A stretch of 39,625 nt of DNA from Clostridia bacterium (GTDB lineage Bacteria > Bacillota > Clostridia > UMGS1810). The stretch spans positions 1-39,625 of the forward strand of contig JAFQBA010000091.1 in assembly GCA_017416845.1 (NCBI GenBank). The letters run 5' to 3'. Each line of letters starts with the position of its first letter. Position 1 is the first letter of the stretch. Shown in pieces: positions 31,801-39,625 of the stretch. The translations under genes were made by a program, and so were the position numbers. Below the pieces are notes generated by a model that had not been told where the DNA came from, did no database searches, and saw only the letters and a program-made list of their open reading frames with translations.

Positions 31801-34098
31801 AAATGCAATTTCACTGCCCGGCTCGGTGTCTGCCAGATATGAGGAAATATCCGTCTCATAGTAGCCGTCACTGCGAAGATACACAGTGTCTAAAAGTTCA
31901 CCCGGAACAGATGAGGCGGGAGAGCTTTTTGAAAATGTTTTAACGCTGTATAGCTCAACTGCATTTGCTGCATCGTTTGACACTCTGAATCTCAGGTTGT
32001 AGGAATCTGTGTAAAATTCTGAAATAGAATCTTTGTCGGGCATTGTGAAATATACATATGTGCCCTCGGGAGTTTTGTAGGTCTTTTGGTTTCCCGCAAA
32101 TGAAAGTGATTCAAACTGTTTTTCTCCTGCTGTGGAAAATGAAACTGATTTTCCCTCGGCAACGGCTACACCATTTTCGCCTTTAAGGGTTGACGGTACG
32201 GTGACCGTGTAGGTTTCACAGCCTTCAAGTGCCTCTGAATTATATTCCCACAGGCATTTTCCGTGTGAAGGTTCCCATGTGCCGTTTAAAACTTTGCCGG
32301 TGGAATCTTTAACTGTTACCTTTGCAATTTCCGATTCCAAAACAGGTCCTGTGAACTGTACTTTTATTCTTTCGTCGGCTTCGATGTCATCTGCACCGTT
32401 TATAGGGGAAATGTATACAACATTAACCGCGCCCCCACGGAGATAGTAGTCTGTCATATCATATAAAGTTTTATAGCCGTCTGCACCATAGTGCAAATCC
32501 TTGCCCTGAGCAAGTGTATGACCTATGGGAAGCTCAAGGTTGACAGAGGGAATGTCATAAATCCTGAGTACATTTGCACCGGCAGGACCGTAGTGATATT
32601 GCGCTCCCGTAACATCGTTCATGCAGATGGTGTTATATGCAGGGCAAAAATCTTCGGTTACATACTGCTCACACGCACCTACGCTGAGATGAATAAAGTT
32701 AACGTTTGAAGCGATTCTTTCACCGTTTACGCTCTGCCAGGGTTGGGGTTCGCCGGCGTCTATGGTATAGCCGTCTTTTTCAATTGCGGTTGTGAGTCCG
32801 TTATCATAACGTGTTTCACCGTGATGTCCAACAAACTGTGAATACTGTGGCAGAGTTTCGGGGTGAGATGTGCCGAGGAAGTTAATCCATCCGCTTTTTG
32901 ATATTCCATACACTCCAAGACCTGTGTCGGCGTTCCATTTGCCGAAACGGTCATCGGTTTTTGCCACATATCTGATATATCTCATGGCGGCGGTATTTAT
33001 GTATTTATCATTGAAAAACTGCAGTGAATATGTGATGTTATCTCCGGTTACACCGCCGGTGTAGGAGCCTGCAAAATTGTAGATGTCATTTCTTTCTTTT
33101 TCCATAGGAACAAAGCCGTAGTCATAGGTTACGCCCACATAGCCGTTGAAAAGAAAGCCGTTAAAGTGGGGTCTTACCGCAAAGCCTTCGGAAATGGTTG
33201 CCGAGCTTGTGGCAAAGGTCATAACTGCAACCTCTTTTTCGGGATTAGTAGGATAGATGATGCTTGCATAGAGGTTATAGTCAAGGGGAGTGCCGTCAAG
33301 ACGCACCGGGTCGGTGATGTCAACAGCTTTTGTGTGCTGAATGTGAATATATTCGCCCGATTCGTTATTTAAAGTTCCGTCTGCATCATACCATTGAGGC
33401 TCGGAGCCGTCAAAACCGTTTTGTGTTTCCTTTCGGCTTCCGTCGGGGCGTGTCCATTTCATAAGAAGTTCGCTGTCTCTTTTGCATCCTCTGAAATCGT
33501 TGTTCCACACTTCAACAACTCTCTCATAGGAACCGTCTGCACCGTGTTTGTCAAATTCCCAGAAGACATTTCGCATATCCACATTGTAGCCTGCAGGAAC
33601 AGTGTAGATTTCCTGATAGTTATCGGAAGGAAAAACCGTTTTGTCTGAAAAAAGAGTACCTTTGCTGAGCTTGGTGCGGATTTCAATTGCTGACCAGTCG
33701 AGGTCGGGGCTTACTGCTTTTGGGTTATTGAGATAGTCAACAACCGTAACAACATAGCCTCTGTCGAGCATTGATTTTATGATGCTCACATCCGAATCGG
33801 TACCAATTCGTTCGATGCAGGTGTTAACCACATAAATGAAAATCATTGTGCCGTCGAACTTGTCGATAACCTTGCCGTGTGAGATATCATAAAAAGTGGT
33901 AGCCTCAACGGGAATACCAATGTAGCCATCGTTTGCTACGGTTACGGTATCGCCTATTTTGTATGCCGAAAGCTCGCTTTCGATAGATGTCATTGCATCA
34001 CTTGCGGCTAAAGCAACATTTGCATTGCAAATTACAAATGTCGGGAGTAAAGCTATAAGCATTGCTACAATTGTGATTAAAGAAACAAACTTTTTCAA
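28891..34098 (-). CDS. Giant secreted multidomain protein with an esterase-like domain and LamG module
   Basis: 1735 residues. Signal peptide 1-~32. Residues ~60-550 resemble an alpha/beta hydrolase: G398-I-S400-K-S-G403 is a nucleophile elbow and GHTLAQGKDLHYG carries a likely histidine, so a carbohydrate esterase is plausible. Residues ~556-656 are a bacterial Ig-like domain of the Big_5 type (YISPINGADDIEADERIKVQF, then TYTVTVPSTLKG). The middle has beta-sandwich and beta-helix-like regions. At ~1320-1360 and ~1440-1560 come an Ig-like and a LamG-like module shared with the GH95 protein. No cell-wall anchor is seen. The start is TTG 34098 with AGGAGG 8 nt upstream. Confidence 0.8.
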   Translation of the reverse strand: MKKFVSLITIVAMLIALLPTFVICNANVALAASDAMTSIESELSAYKIGDTVTVANDGYIGIPVEATTFYDISHGKVIDKFDGTMIFIYVVNTCIERIGTDSDVSIIKSMLDRGYVVTVVDYLNNPKAVSPDLDWSAIEIRTKLSKGTLFSDKTVFPSDNYQEIYTVPAGYNVDMRNVFWEFDKHGADGSYERVVEVWNNDFRGCKRDSELLMKWTRPDGSRKETQNGFDGSEPQWYDADGTLNNESGEYIHIQHTKAVDITDPVRLDGTPLDYNLYASIIYPTNPEKEVAVMTFATSSATISEGFAVRPHFNGFLFNGYVGVTYDYGFVPMEKERNDIYNFAGSYTGGVTGDNITYSLQFFNDKYINTAAMRYIRYVAKTDDRFGKWNADTGLGVYGISKSGWINFLGTSHPETLPQYSQFVGHHGETRYDNGLTTAIEKDGYTIDAGEPQPWQSVNGERIASNVNFIHLSVGACEQYVTEDFCPAYNTICMNDVTGAQYHYGPAGANVLRIYDIPSVNLELPIGHTLAQGKDLHYGADGYKTLYDMTDYYLRGGAVNVVYISPINGADDIEADERIKVQFTGPVLESEIAKVTVKDSTGKVLNGTWEPSHGKCLWEYNSEALEGCETYTVTVPSTLKGENGVAVAEGKSVSFSTAGEKQFESLSFAGNQKTYKTPEGTYVYFTMPDKDSISEFYTDSYNLRFRVSNDAANAVELYSVKTFSKSSPASSVPGELLDTVYLRSDGYYETDISSYLADTEPGSEIAFFLKRAKTPGEFLVKSPDFSVNKGGAAVAAHITNEYSEIPGENKSGMALYVGPKTYLTDTSSGYTNTYYKKDLSMTMTLAQWTSEVPESWFGRRFRINMKMYDTGERQVCAYLTKRHDPPAGFIDYDWGMYNILTKENTWSELDFEYQVYEADIGKGSKGLVIDINANGYPEKPLYITDYTATEIITDVVIDEASIVLKDAEIVLETEYGTIPETYKSVEKYPFVLFKDSDKSFVKAFGEETKSSSSPSLWYDILHNMRYYYKTGYTLLMRRNYEHTGAQYPNLAYGPASLTIDLGGYTLSSASSTMLTSTSASMQYDTTPETTAIKFKNGKIKVGASPFMTFNMYNNGDGKGYDFDFENIEFGYIPGATTTNPLMSFANCASSVDSSQRSKSFVDFTDCIFKFTDNAPSGTITLFSLGSSDDTVSVDITVNGGKIKSDNDILLSGENNGQSTLVFGRNAGGEYLSAEIKTGKAITSETITTADGTLMFQKDKTEGIYDNYILEVPLLDTVGLVKTGTDKNIRIYDGTLCVFSSPLSSAGAAYKVDSTELVSSLSSTNGYTLSYVDKNKNTASQTSVSDGYIKAEKAGSSTLYIPINKSYPLATLTGIENFVKNSWEYNRTNVTFAENHAGFGGKSQSDVSAGFTSTGATSEEALIRTNQLFATADDITSYTVEFNVYADGDAVAAINLQYSGNDVAYRMFKWDAATGKYYLTINNVSTEMGTLTPGRWHRVVMNYNYNGMRLYFYVDGEYKGNSTPISQSQQTRHKYMAIMPAGSGAGKALFDDVVAYTGFYYPENDVVSDVATSSLSVSSINKKLVFDRRTFGDLSSLASNVSFGAGANSVNFFKDGAFSQNAASPSDAKLAVLTSPSGNGYWYYDVTGYVADDVKFTLADGKLTATSSLILTSDNMRIFLVSYSNTGTMVDVAMSDKVITAGNEASATLDYNAKYTYKAFVWGESVSPLNFAATYEP

Positions 34099-34132
34099 AA
34101 CTTCGTCCTCCTTAATATTATTTTCATTATTT

Positions 34133-34138
34133 ATTATA
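34133..34138 (-). promoter_or_regulatory. -10 box of the giant esterase-like gene
   Basis: TATAAT on the minus strand, lying 21 nt from the nearest operator motif (34160-34170). There is no good -35, as expected for an activated promoter. Confidence 0.6.
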
Positions 34139-34159
34139 TAACAGATAATGTGAAAAGTC

Positions 34160-34259
34160 TTGTATTATTCTGCGGAGTTTTTGTACTATTCCACAAAAAT
34201 ATGTTTTTTTGGGGGGTTAAAATTACGGAATAGTACAAAAAATATATAGAATAATACAA
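34160..34259. promoter_or_regulatory. Symmetric four-site operator array between the divergent giant genes
   Basis: Four copies of an 11-bp motif: TTGTATTATTC at 34160-34170 and TTGTACTATTC at 34181-34191 on the + strand, and their reverse forms GAATAGTACAA at 34228-34238 and GAATAATACAA at 34249-34259. Each pair repeats every 21 bp, two helical turns, as for activators that bind direct repeats (AraC type). The inner pair extends to a perfect 15-bp inverted repeat (34178-34192 with 34227-34241). No other copy was seen in the window. Confidence 0.8.
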
Positions 34260-34277
34260 TTATTTCGAAAGAATATG

Positions 34278-34286
34278 TGGTAAAAT
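34278..34286 (+). promoter_or_regulatory. Extended -10 box of the GH95 gene
   Basis: TGGTAAAAT (34278-34286) is an extended -10. Its TAAAAT begins 21 nt after the nearest operator motif (34249-34259), exactly as on the other side. No good -35 is present. Confidence 0.6.
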
Positions 34287-34339
34287 GAAATTATAATAAT
34301 AGCCTTTTAGGCTATTCTCATAAAGGAGGATATATAATT

Positions 34340-37300
34340 ATGAAAGGGAAAAATTTCTTCAAAAGAATTACGGCAACACTTGTTATGCTTGCAGTGTTCT
34401 TTTCGGCGATTCCGGTTTCTTTTGCCGCAGGCGAAGAAACTACTAAAGCAGAAAAGATATACAAGCTGTGGTATGACAAACCTGCTCCCGATGAATCGGC
34501 AGACGGTATTATTAACCCGACGTATAACGAGCATACAAGCGGTTGGGAGTGTTGGCAGTTGCCCATAGGTAACGGTTATATGGGTGCGGCAGTTTTTGGT
34601 CGTACAGACCGTGAAAGAGTGCAGTTGTCAGATAAAACCTTGCACACATTGGACAAGGGAAACATAAATTTTGCAGAGACCTATATTCATTTCAACCACG
34701 ATGAGGCAAGTGTATCAAACTATTACCGTGATCTTAATATAAATGATGCTCTTGCATCGGTTTCTTATGACTATAACGGCGTAACCTACAAAAGAGAATA
34801 TCTTGCAAGCTACCCCGACAATGTTATGGCAATCAAGCTCACGGCAAGCGGTAGCGGAAACCTGAACTTCTCTCTTGAACCTATGATTCCCTTCCTTGCA
34901 TCAGAAACAAGTGTAGCGGACGGCACAAGAACAACAACCTGCGAAAGAACAGGTACAGTTGTTGCAGATGAGGAAAATAATAATACCATCACTTTGTCAG
35001 GTCATCTTTCCGGTTATGAGATTGACTATGAGGCACAGTACCGTATAGTACCTACAGGTGGTACAATGGTAGCTTCAAACACTGTAACAAATGGTGTTGC
35101 CGACAAAGGCAAAATCGCCGTAACAGGTGCTGACAGTGCTATTATTTATATAGCTCTTGATACAAACTACATATTATCAGCAGATACATTCACAAAGCCT
35201 GACAGTGTTAAGCTTGAAGGTAATCCCCATCCTCATGAGAAGGTAACAGCAAGAATTGAAGCAGCAGTAAATAAAGGCTACGAGGCTGTCAAGACTGACC
35301 ACATTGCAGATGTATCAGAATATTTTGACAGAGTAAAGCTTGACCTTGGAACAGAGGTTTCACCTCTTCCCACAGACGAGCTTCTTGCAAATTACAAGAA
35401 CGGAACAGAAGACAAGTATCTTGAGGAATTGATATATCAGTACGGAAGATACCTTCTTATTGCATCACAAAGAGAAAATTCACTGCCTGCACACTTAACA
35501 GGTGCATGGAATGCATATGACTATCCCGTATGTCTTGCAGGATACTGGGGTAATATCAATGTACAAATGAACAATTGGCTTACATTTACATCTAATCTGA
35601 CGGAGATGTTTGAGTCATATGTAAATTTGTATAAGGCATACCTGCCCGACGTTACAGCAGATGCAAGCGAATACATAAAGACAACTCATCCCGATAACTG
35701 GGATTCAAGCGGAAACAACGGTTGGGGTGTTACAACAAGACTTATACCCTATGGTACGTATGCAACACGTGCCACCGGTGTAGACGGTGGCGCTACAGGT
35801 GCAATGACGGCGGATCTGTTTTGGGACTACTATGAGTTTACAGGCGACAGAGATATTCTTGAGAATTTAGCATATCCTGCAATTTCAGGGTCAGCTAACT
35901 ATATGTCAAGACAGATGGAGGAGATTCCCGAATATCCCGGCCTTCTTCTGATGCCCGAGTCAGGCTCACCCGAGAACCACGCTCCCGAAATCAAAGGAGT
36001 CGGTACTACTTTTGCACAGGGCTGGGCATACGGTAACTATCTTGACACCTTAAAGGGTGCAGAGCTATTGGGTATTGATGACAGTGATGCGGTTGTAAGC
36101 AGAATCAAATCACAGATAGACAAGATTGACCCCATACCGATTGGATATTCAGGTCAGGTTAAGGAATTCCGTGAGGAGACAACATACGGTCAGTACGGCG
36201 AGTGGAACCACCGTCATATTTCTCATCTTACCGGTGCATTCCCCGGAGACTTTATTAACCAGTCAACACCTGCATGGCTGGATGCGGTAAATGTTGCTCT
36301 GACATATAGAGGTGATCCTAACCATTGGTCATGGACATATGCTCACCGTATGGGTTTGTATGCACGTGTAAATGAAGGTGACGATGCCTACGAGATGTAT
36401 CAGTACTATATTAAGAGAAGTACAAAGCCCAACTTGTGGGCTAATGGGATATTCCAGATAGACGGTAACCTTGGTATTGTTTCAGGCATTGATGAGATGC
36501 TGTTGCAGAGCCATATGGGATATATTGAGCCTTTAGCGGCAATGACAGACAGCTGGACAGACGGTTCATACGACGGTCTTGTTGCACGCGGTAACTTTGT
36601 TGTAGGTGCAACATGGTCAAATGAGCAGGCAGACGAATTCAGAATTACATCACGCAACGGCGGTGAGTGTAAGGTTAAGTACAGAAACATTGCAGATGCA
36701 ACAGTAAAGGATTCCGACGGAAACACAGTTTCATTTACTGCAGACGGCGATGTTATCACATTTAACACAGAGGCCGGAAAGTCATATGTTATAACAGACA
36801 TTCCCACACATAAGAAGCTATCAAGACCTGCAGACCTTGCAGTTGAGTACACAGACGGCTCAGATGCAAACATTACATGGTCAGCAGTATCAGGTGCTAC
36901 AAAGTATAATGTATACCGTGCAACAAATTCATCACCTACATATGAGCTTGTTGCAGAGAATGTAACAGAAACATCATATACAATGGAAAATGTTGCAGGT
37001 GATAACCAGTATACATATGCAGTAAAGGCACTTAATAACGACGGCGACGAGAGTTTAAGAGCAGTATGTACAACAATAGCGGCTCTTACTCCTGAGAGTG
37101 CAACAGGAACATATCTTGACAGCACAACATTGCAGTTAGAGATTGCTAAGAGCTCAACTGCAACAGGTTACAAAGTATTTGCTGACGGTGAGTTTGTTAT
37201 GGAATCACCTTACAGCGTAATTGTACTTGATAATGCAGACAGCTCAAAGACATATACTGTAAAGGCAGTTATAGGTGAGTTAGTTGGTGCAGAAGTAGAG

Positions 37301-39625
37301 GTTGCATCAGCCGATACAACAGTTTCAAAGAAAGCATTGTATGATGAAATCGTCCGTGCAGATGCAATCAATCTTTCACAGTATGATGAAACCTTTGCAA
37401 CATCAATTACAAACGAAAAGAACAAGGCGGTTGCAGTTTTAGAGAGAACTGTGACAGAGGCAGAGGTTGTGGCAGCTGCTACAGAGCTGAAGAATGTTAT
37501 TGACAACCTTGATATGATTGTTGCTTTGTCAAAGATTACATCAAGCAATGCAAGAATCATTCCTATGGATACAACCATAGCAGTATTATCACACACAACA
37601 GAGTCAACACACAAAATTTCATCAGCTACGTTGATTTCTGCATTGTCAAACACAGGCGGTTATACATTGTCATATGTTGATGCAAACAAGGAAGCAAATG
37701 CTTCATCACACGTAACAGACGGATATATAAAGGTTACAAAGGCAGGTCTTGACGATATGTATATTCCTATCGTTAAGAAGGGTCCGGTAATTGAAGATAA
37801 CATTCAGAATAGTACAGTTACAAACGAAACGACCAATGCTTCGTTTGCATTTGCCGGTGGAATTGGCGGCAAGGCAGAAGATGATATAGCTGGTGTAATT
37901 ACTGCTGTAGGAACTCCAATAAGAAAGATGCCGAGAATTCATATAGGAAATTCAACTGCAGCAGATGCAACAGCACTTAAGAAGCTTCCTTATACAATTA
38001 AGTTTAAGGTTTATGCTGAAGGTAACGCAACAGCGGCAGTAAACTACCGCTGGACTGATGCAAACGACACATACAGATTGTTCAGATGGTATCCCGACGG
38101 TACATATAAGTACAATGTAAACGGTGCATTGGTTGAAGGCGGCACACTTGCAAGAGAGCAGTGGCACGATATTGCACTGGTTTATTGTTCACAGACCAAT
38201 AAGTATATGCTATATGTAAACGGCGAGCTACAGGAAGGATATTCATGCTCAATTGCGGGAACATACTATAGCCTGATATATCTTGCAATGGAGAACGACA
38301 GTACAAATGGTACTGTTGCGTATTCGGACCTTGAGGCGTATTACGGATATTATTATCCGCCCTTTAAGCCCACACCCGAGCATTTGTTGTCAACAATGAC
38401 ATCAAACAGCAACTATGTGGCTGTTGGCTCAAGTGCAATTAGCGTATACTCACATCCCACAAATGCAACATATCAGCTAAGTTCAGCTGATGTTGTATCA
38501 GCATTAACTGCAGGTGAAGGCTGGGCATTAACATATGTAAACAGTAACAAGGAAACAGCAACACCTGACCACGTTAAGTCAGGATATATCAAGGCATCAC
38601 ACGCAGATTATGCAGATGTATTTATTCCTGTTACACATAAGGGTGCAGTAATTGATAATGATTTTAGTAACAATGCTGCATCCTACAAAGGAACAACCAA
38701 GGCAACCTATGCCTACTCCGACGGAATTGCAACCTTTACTGCAGGAAATAGTGCAATTGACGGCTACACCTATGCAGGCATCGGAAACGGTGCAGGAAAT
38801 GCAGATGCAATTGCCGCTTTGCCATACACAGTGAAATTCAAAATGAAAGTTACGGGCAATGCAACAGGTGTTGTTAACTACCGCTGGGACGGAGATAGCT
38901 TCAACATCATCAGAATAAACGGTGACGGTTCATATACTCATATGAACAATGCAAATACTCAAGTTTCAGGCGGAACTCTTGCAAAAGCTGAGTGGCACGA
39001 CATTGCCATTGTGTATGACGCACCTGCCAACAGATTCCAGCTTTGGGTTAATGAGGAATGCAAAATTTCAAACATCGGAATAGTACCCACCAACTATTTT
39101 ACAAAAATAGTGTTTGCAATTGCATCGGGCAGTTCAGACGGTACCGTTCAATTTAAGGATTTTGACACAAACTATGGCTACTACTATCCGCCCTTTAACC
39201 CCACGGCTTCATATCTGCTTTCAACAATGATCTCAGATAATTCCAATATTGTTATCGGAAAAGATGCGGTTTCGGTATTCTCACATCCAACAAATGCATC
39301 CTATCAGATAAGCTCGGCAGATCTTTTGTCTGCCATCACCATTGAAGATGGCTGGACACTCGGCTTTGCAGATGTACGCAAAGAAGACACAACCACAAAC
39401 CACGTGAAAAACGGTTACATCAAGGCAACTCATGCAGAATACGGCGATGTGTTCATCCCCGTGACATGCAAGGGAGATGTTATTGATAACGACCACAGTG
39501 ACAATGCCGTAACACACAAAGGCACAACAAAGGCAACCTATGCCTACTCCGACGGCGTTATGAGCCTCACCGCAGGTGCAACCGCAATGGATGCATACTC
39601 CTTCACAGGCATCGGTGCAGGTGCA
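34340..39625 (+). CDS. Secreted GH95-family glycosidase with C-terminal tandem modules (partial at the window end)
   Basis: The frame stays open for 1762 codons to the window end, so the C-terminus is missing. Signal peptide 1-~31. Residues ~40-820 match GH95 (alpha-1,2-L-fucosidase or L-galactosidase): LPIGNGYMGAAVFG, N405-x-N407 (GNINVQMNNW), a general acid candidate E545 (GSPEN), HRHISHLTGAFPGD, and D659 (RGDPNHWSW). Then two FN3 domains (~826-995), a FIVAR helical domain (~996-1064), and repeated Ig-like plus LamG-like units. The start ATG 34340 has AAAGGAGGA upstream. It is extracellular, probably removing terminal fucose or galactose from mucin or plant glycans. Confidence 0.93.
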   Translation, partial: MKGKNFFKRITATLVMLAVFFSAIPVSFAAGEETTKAEKIYKLWYDKPAPDESADGIINPTYNEHTSGWECWQLPIGNGYMGAAVFGRTDRERVQLSDKTLHTLDKGNINFAETYIHFNHDEASVSNYYRDLNINDALASVSYDYNGVTYKREYLASYPDNVMAIKLTASGSGNLNFSLEPMIPFLASETSVADGTRTTTCERTGTVVADEENNNTITLSGHLSGYEIDYEAQYRIVPTGGTMVASNTVTNGVADKGKIAVTGADSAIIYIALDTNYILSADTFTKPDSVKLEGNPHPHEKVTARIEAAVNKGYEAVKTDHIADVSEYFDRVKLDLGTEVSPLPTDELLANYKNGTEDKYLEELIYQYGRYLLIASQRENSLPAHLTGAWNAYDYPVCLAGYWGNINVQMNNWLTFTSNLTEMFESYVNLYKAYLPDVTADASEYIKTTHPDNWDSSGNNGWGVTTRLIPYGTYATRATGVDGGATGAMTADLFWDYYEFTGDRDILENLAYPAISGSANYMSRQMEEIPEYPGLLLMPESGSPENHAPEIKGVGTTFAQGWAYGNYLDTLKGAELLGIDDSDAVVSRIKSQIDKIDPIPIGYSGQVKEFREETTYGQYGEWNHRHISHLTGAFPGDFINQSTPAWLDAVNVALTYRGDPNHWSWTYAHRMGLYARVNEGDDAYEMYQYYIKRSTKPNLWANGIFQIDGNLGIVSGIDEMLLQSHMGYIEPLAAMTDSWTDGSYDGLVARGNFVVGATWSNEQADEFRITSRNGGECKVKYRNIADATVKDSDGNTVSFTADGDVITFNTEAGKSYVITDIPTHKKLSRPADLAVEYTDGSDANITWSAVSGATKYNVYRATNSSPTYELVAENVTETSYTMENVAGDNQYTYAVKALNNDGDESLRAVCTTIAALTPESATGTYLDSTTLQLEIAKSSTATGYKVFADGEFVMESPYSVIVLDNADSSKTYTVKAVIGELVGAEVEVASADTTVSKKALYDEIVRADAINLSQYDETFATSITNEKNKAVAVLERTVTEAEVVAAATELKNVIDNLDMIVALSKITSSNARIIPMDTTIAVLSHTTESTHKISSATLISALSNTGGYTLSYVDANKEANASSHVTDGYIKVTKAGLDDMYIPIVKKGPVIEDNIQNSTVTNETTNASFAFAGGIGGKAEDDIAGVITAVGTPIRKMPRIHIGNSTAADATALKKLPYTIKFKVYAEGNATAAVNYRWTDANDTYRLFRWYPDGTYKYNVNGALVEGGTLAREQWHDIALVYCSQTNKYMLYVNGELQEGYSCSIAGTYYSLIYLAMENDSTNGTVAYSDLEAYYGYYYPPFKPTPEHLLSTMTSNSNYVAVGSSAISVYSHPTNATYQLSSADVVSALTAGEGWALTYVNSNKETATPDHVKSGYIKASHADYADVFIPVTHKGAVIDNDFSNNAASYKGTTKATYAYSDGIATFTAGNSAIDGYTYAGIGNGAGNADAIAALPYTVKFKMKVTGNATGVVNYRWDGDSFNIIRINGDGSYTHMNNANTQVSGGTLAKAEWHDIAIVYDAPANRFQLWVNEECKISNIGIVPTNYFTKIVFAIASGSSDGTVQFKDFDTNYGYYYPPFNPTASYLLSTMISDNSNIVIGKDAVSVFSHPTNASYQISSADLLSAITIEDGWTLGFADVRKEDTTTNHVKNGYIKATHAEYGDVFIPVTCKGDVIDNDHSDNAVTHKGTTKATYAYSDGVMSLTAGATAMDAYSFTGIGAGA
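37535..39625 (+). repeat. Tandem Ig-like/LamG-like coding modules
   Basis: At least two full units and the start of a third: the segment ending YYYPPFKPT near 38370 and the one ending YYYPPFNPT near 39201 are 831 nt (277 codons) apart. A 26-nt identical stretch recurs at 38699-38724 and 39530-39555, again 831 nt apart. Each unit has a short Ig-like part (TLSYVD/TYVNSN...KETATPDHVKSGYIK) and a LamG-like part (PYTIKFKVYAEGN, then QWHDIALVY). Confidence 0.85.

Noticed and set aside
36406..37125. 239-residue antisense frame, and 147-residue frame at 37210-37653
   Set aside because: They are opposite to the GH95 gene, whose A-ending codons leave the other strand free of stops; GH95 motifs and signal peptide support the + strand.
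1..39625. CRISPR arrays, prophage, integrase, transposase or reverse transcriptase
   Set aside because: None of their hallmark genes or repeat patterns were seen on either strand.

Overview
The window looks like chromosomal DNA from a low-GC, Gram-positive member of the class Clostridia, probably an uncultured gut or rumen bacterium. The evidence is strong AGGAGG-type ribosome binding sites, an IspH protein fused to ribosomal protein S1, the clostridial gene order HI0933-family flavoprotein - cmk - plsC - ispH/rpsA, a tetrahydrofolate riboswitch in front of a folT-type transporter gene, lipoproteins with Gram-positive lipoboxes, and very large secreted glycan-active enzymes. No tRNA, rRNA, CRISPR array, phage gene or transposase could be supported.

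Layout. 1-310: a non-coding block of nested inverted repeats ending in a strong terminator. 309-2908: an AraC-type regulator divergent from a MATE efflux protein, then a cold-shock protein. 3044-11197 (+): an RpiR/SIS regulator, a flavoprotein, a small membrane protein with an unusual start-site hairpin, the cmk-plsC-ispH/rpsA operon, a membrane-anchored protein overlapping a NUDIX gene, and an Ltp-repeat lipoprotein. 11409-17693 (-): a lipoprotein, a THF-riboswitch operon (folT plus a QueH-HAD fusion), a TatD nuclease, a ~280-bp palindrome, a D-2-hydroxyacid dehydrogenase and another lipoprotein.

17828-28788 (+) is an accessory carbohydrate region. Two secreted proteins share a copper-amine-oxidase-N1-like domain and flank a DUF4838-type putative glycosidase. 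Then come an HTH-fused MurNAc/GlcNAc-type kinase and murQ, and two overlapping genes for uncharacterised TIM-barrel glycosidase-like proteins. The three glycosidase-like proteins lack signal peptides, so they probably act in the cytoplasm on imported oligosaccharides. MurK and MurQ would feed amino sugars to glycolysis.

28891-39625 holds two giant divergent secreted proteins: a 1735-residue multidomain esterase-like protein (-) and a GH95 fucosidase/galactosidase-like protein (+), which is open to the end of the window. They share Ig-like and LamG-like modules. Between them lie four copies of an 11-bp motif (TTGTAYTATTC), two per promoter, each pair repeating every 21 bp, with both -10 boxes 21 nt beyond the nearest copy. 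This is the strongest candidate for an undescribed regulatory system here: one activator would control both enzymes. All functions are inferred from sequence; no search was run.
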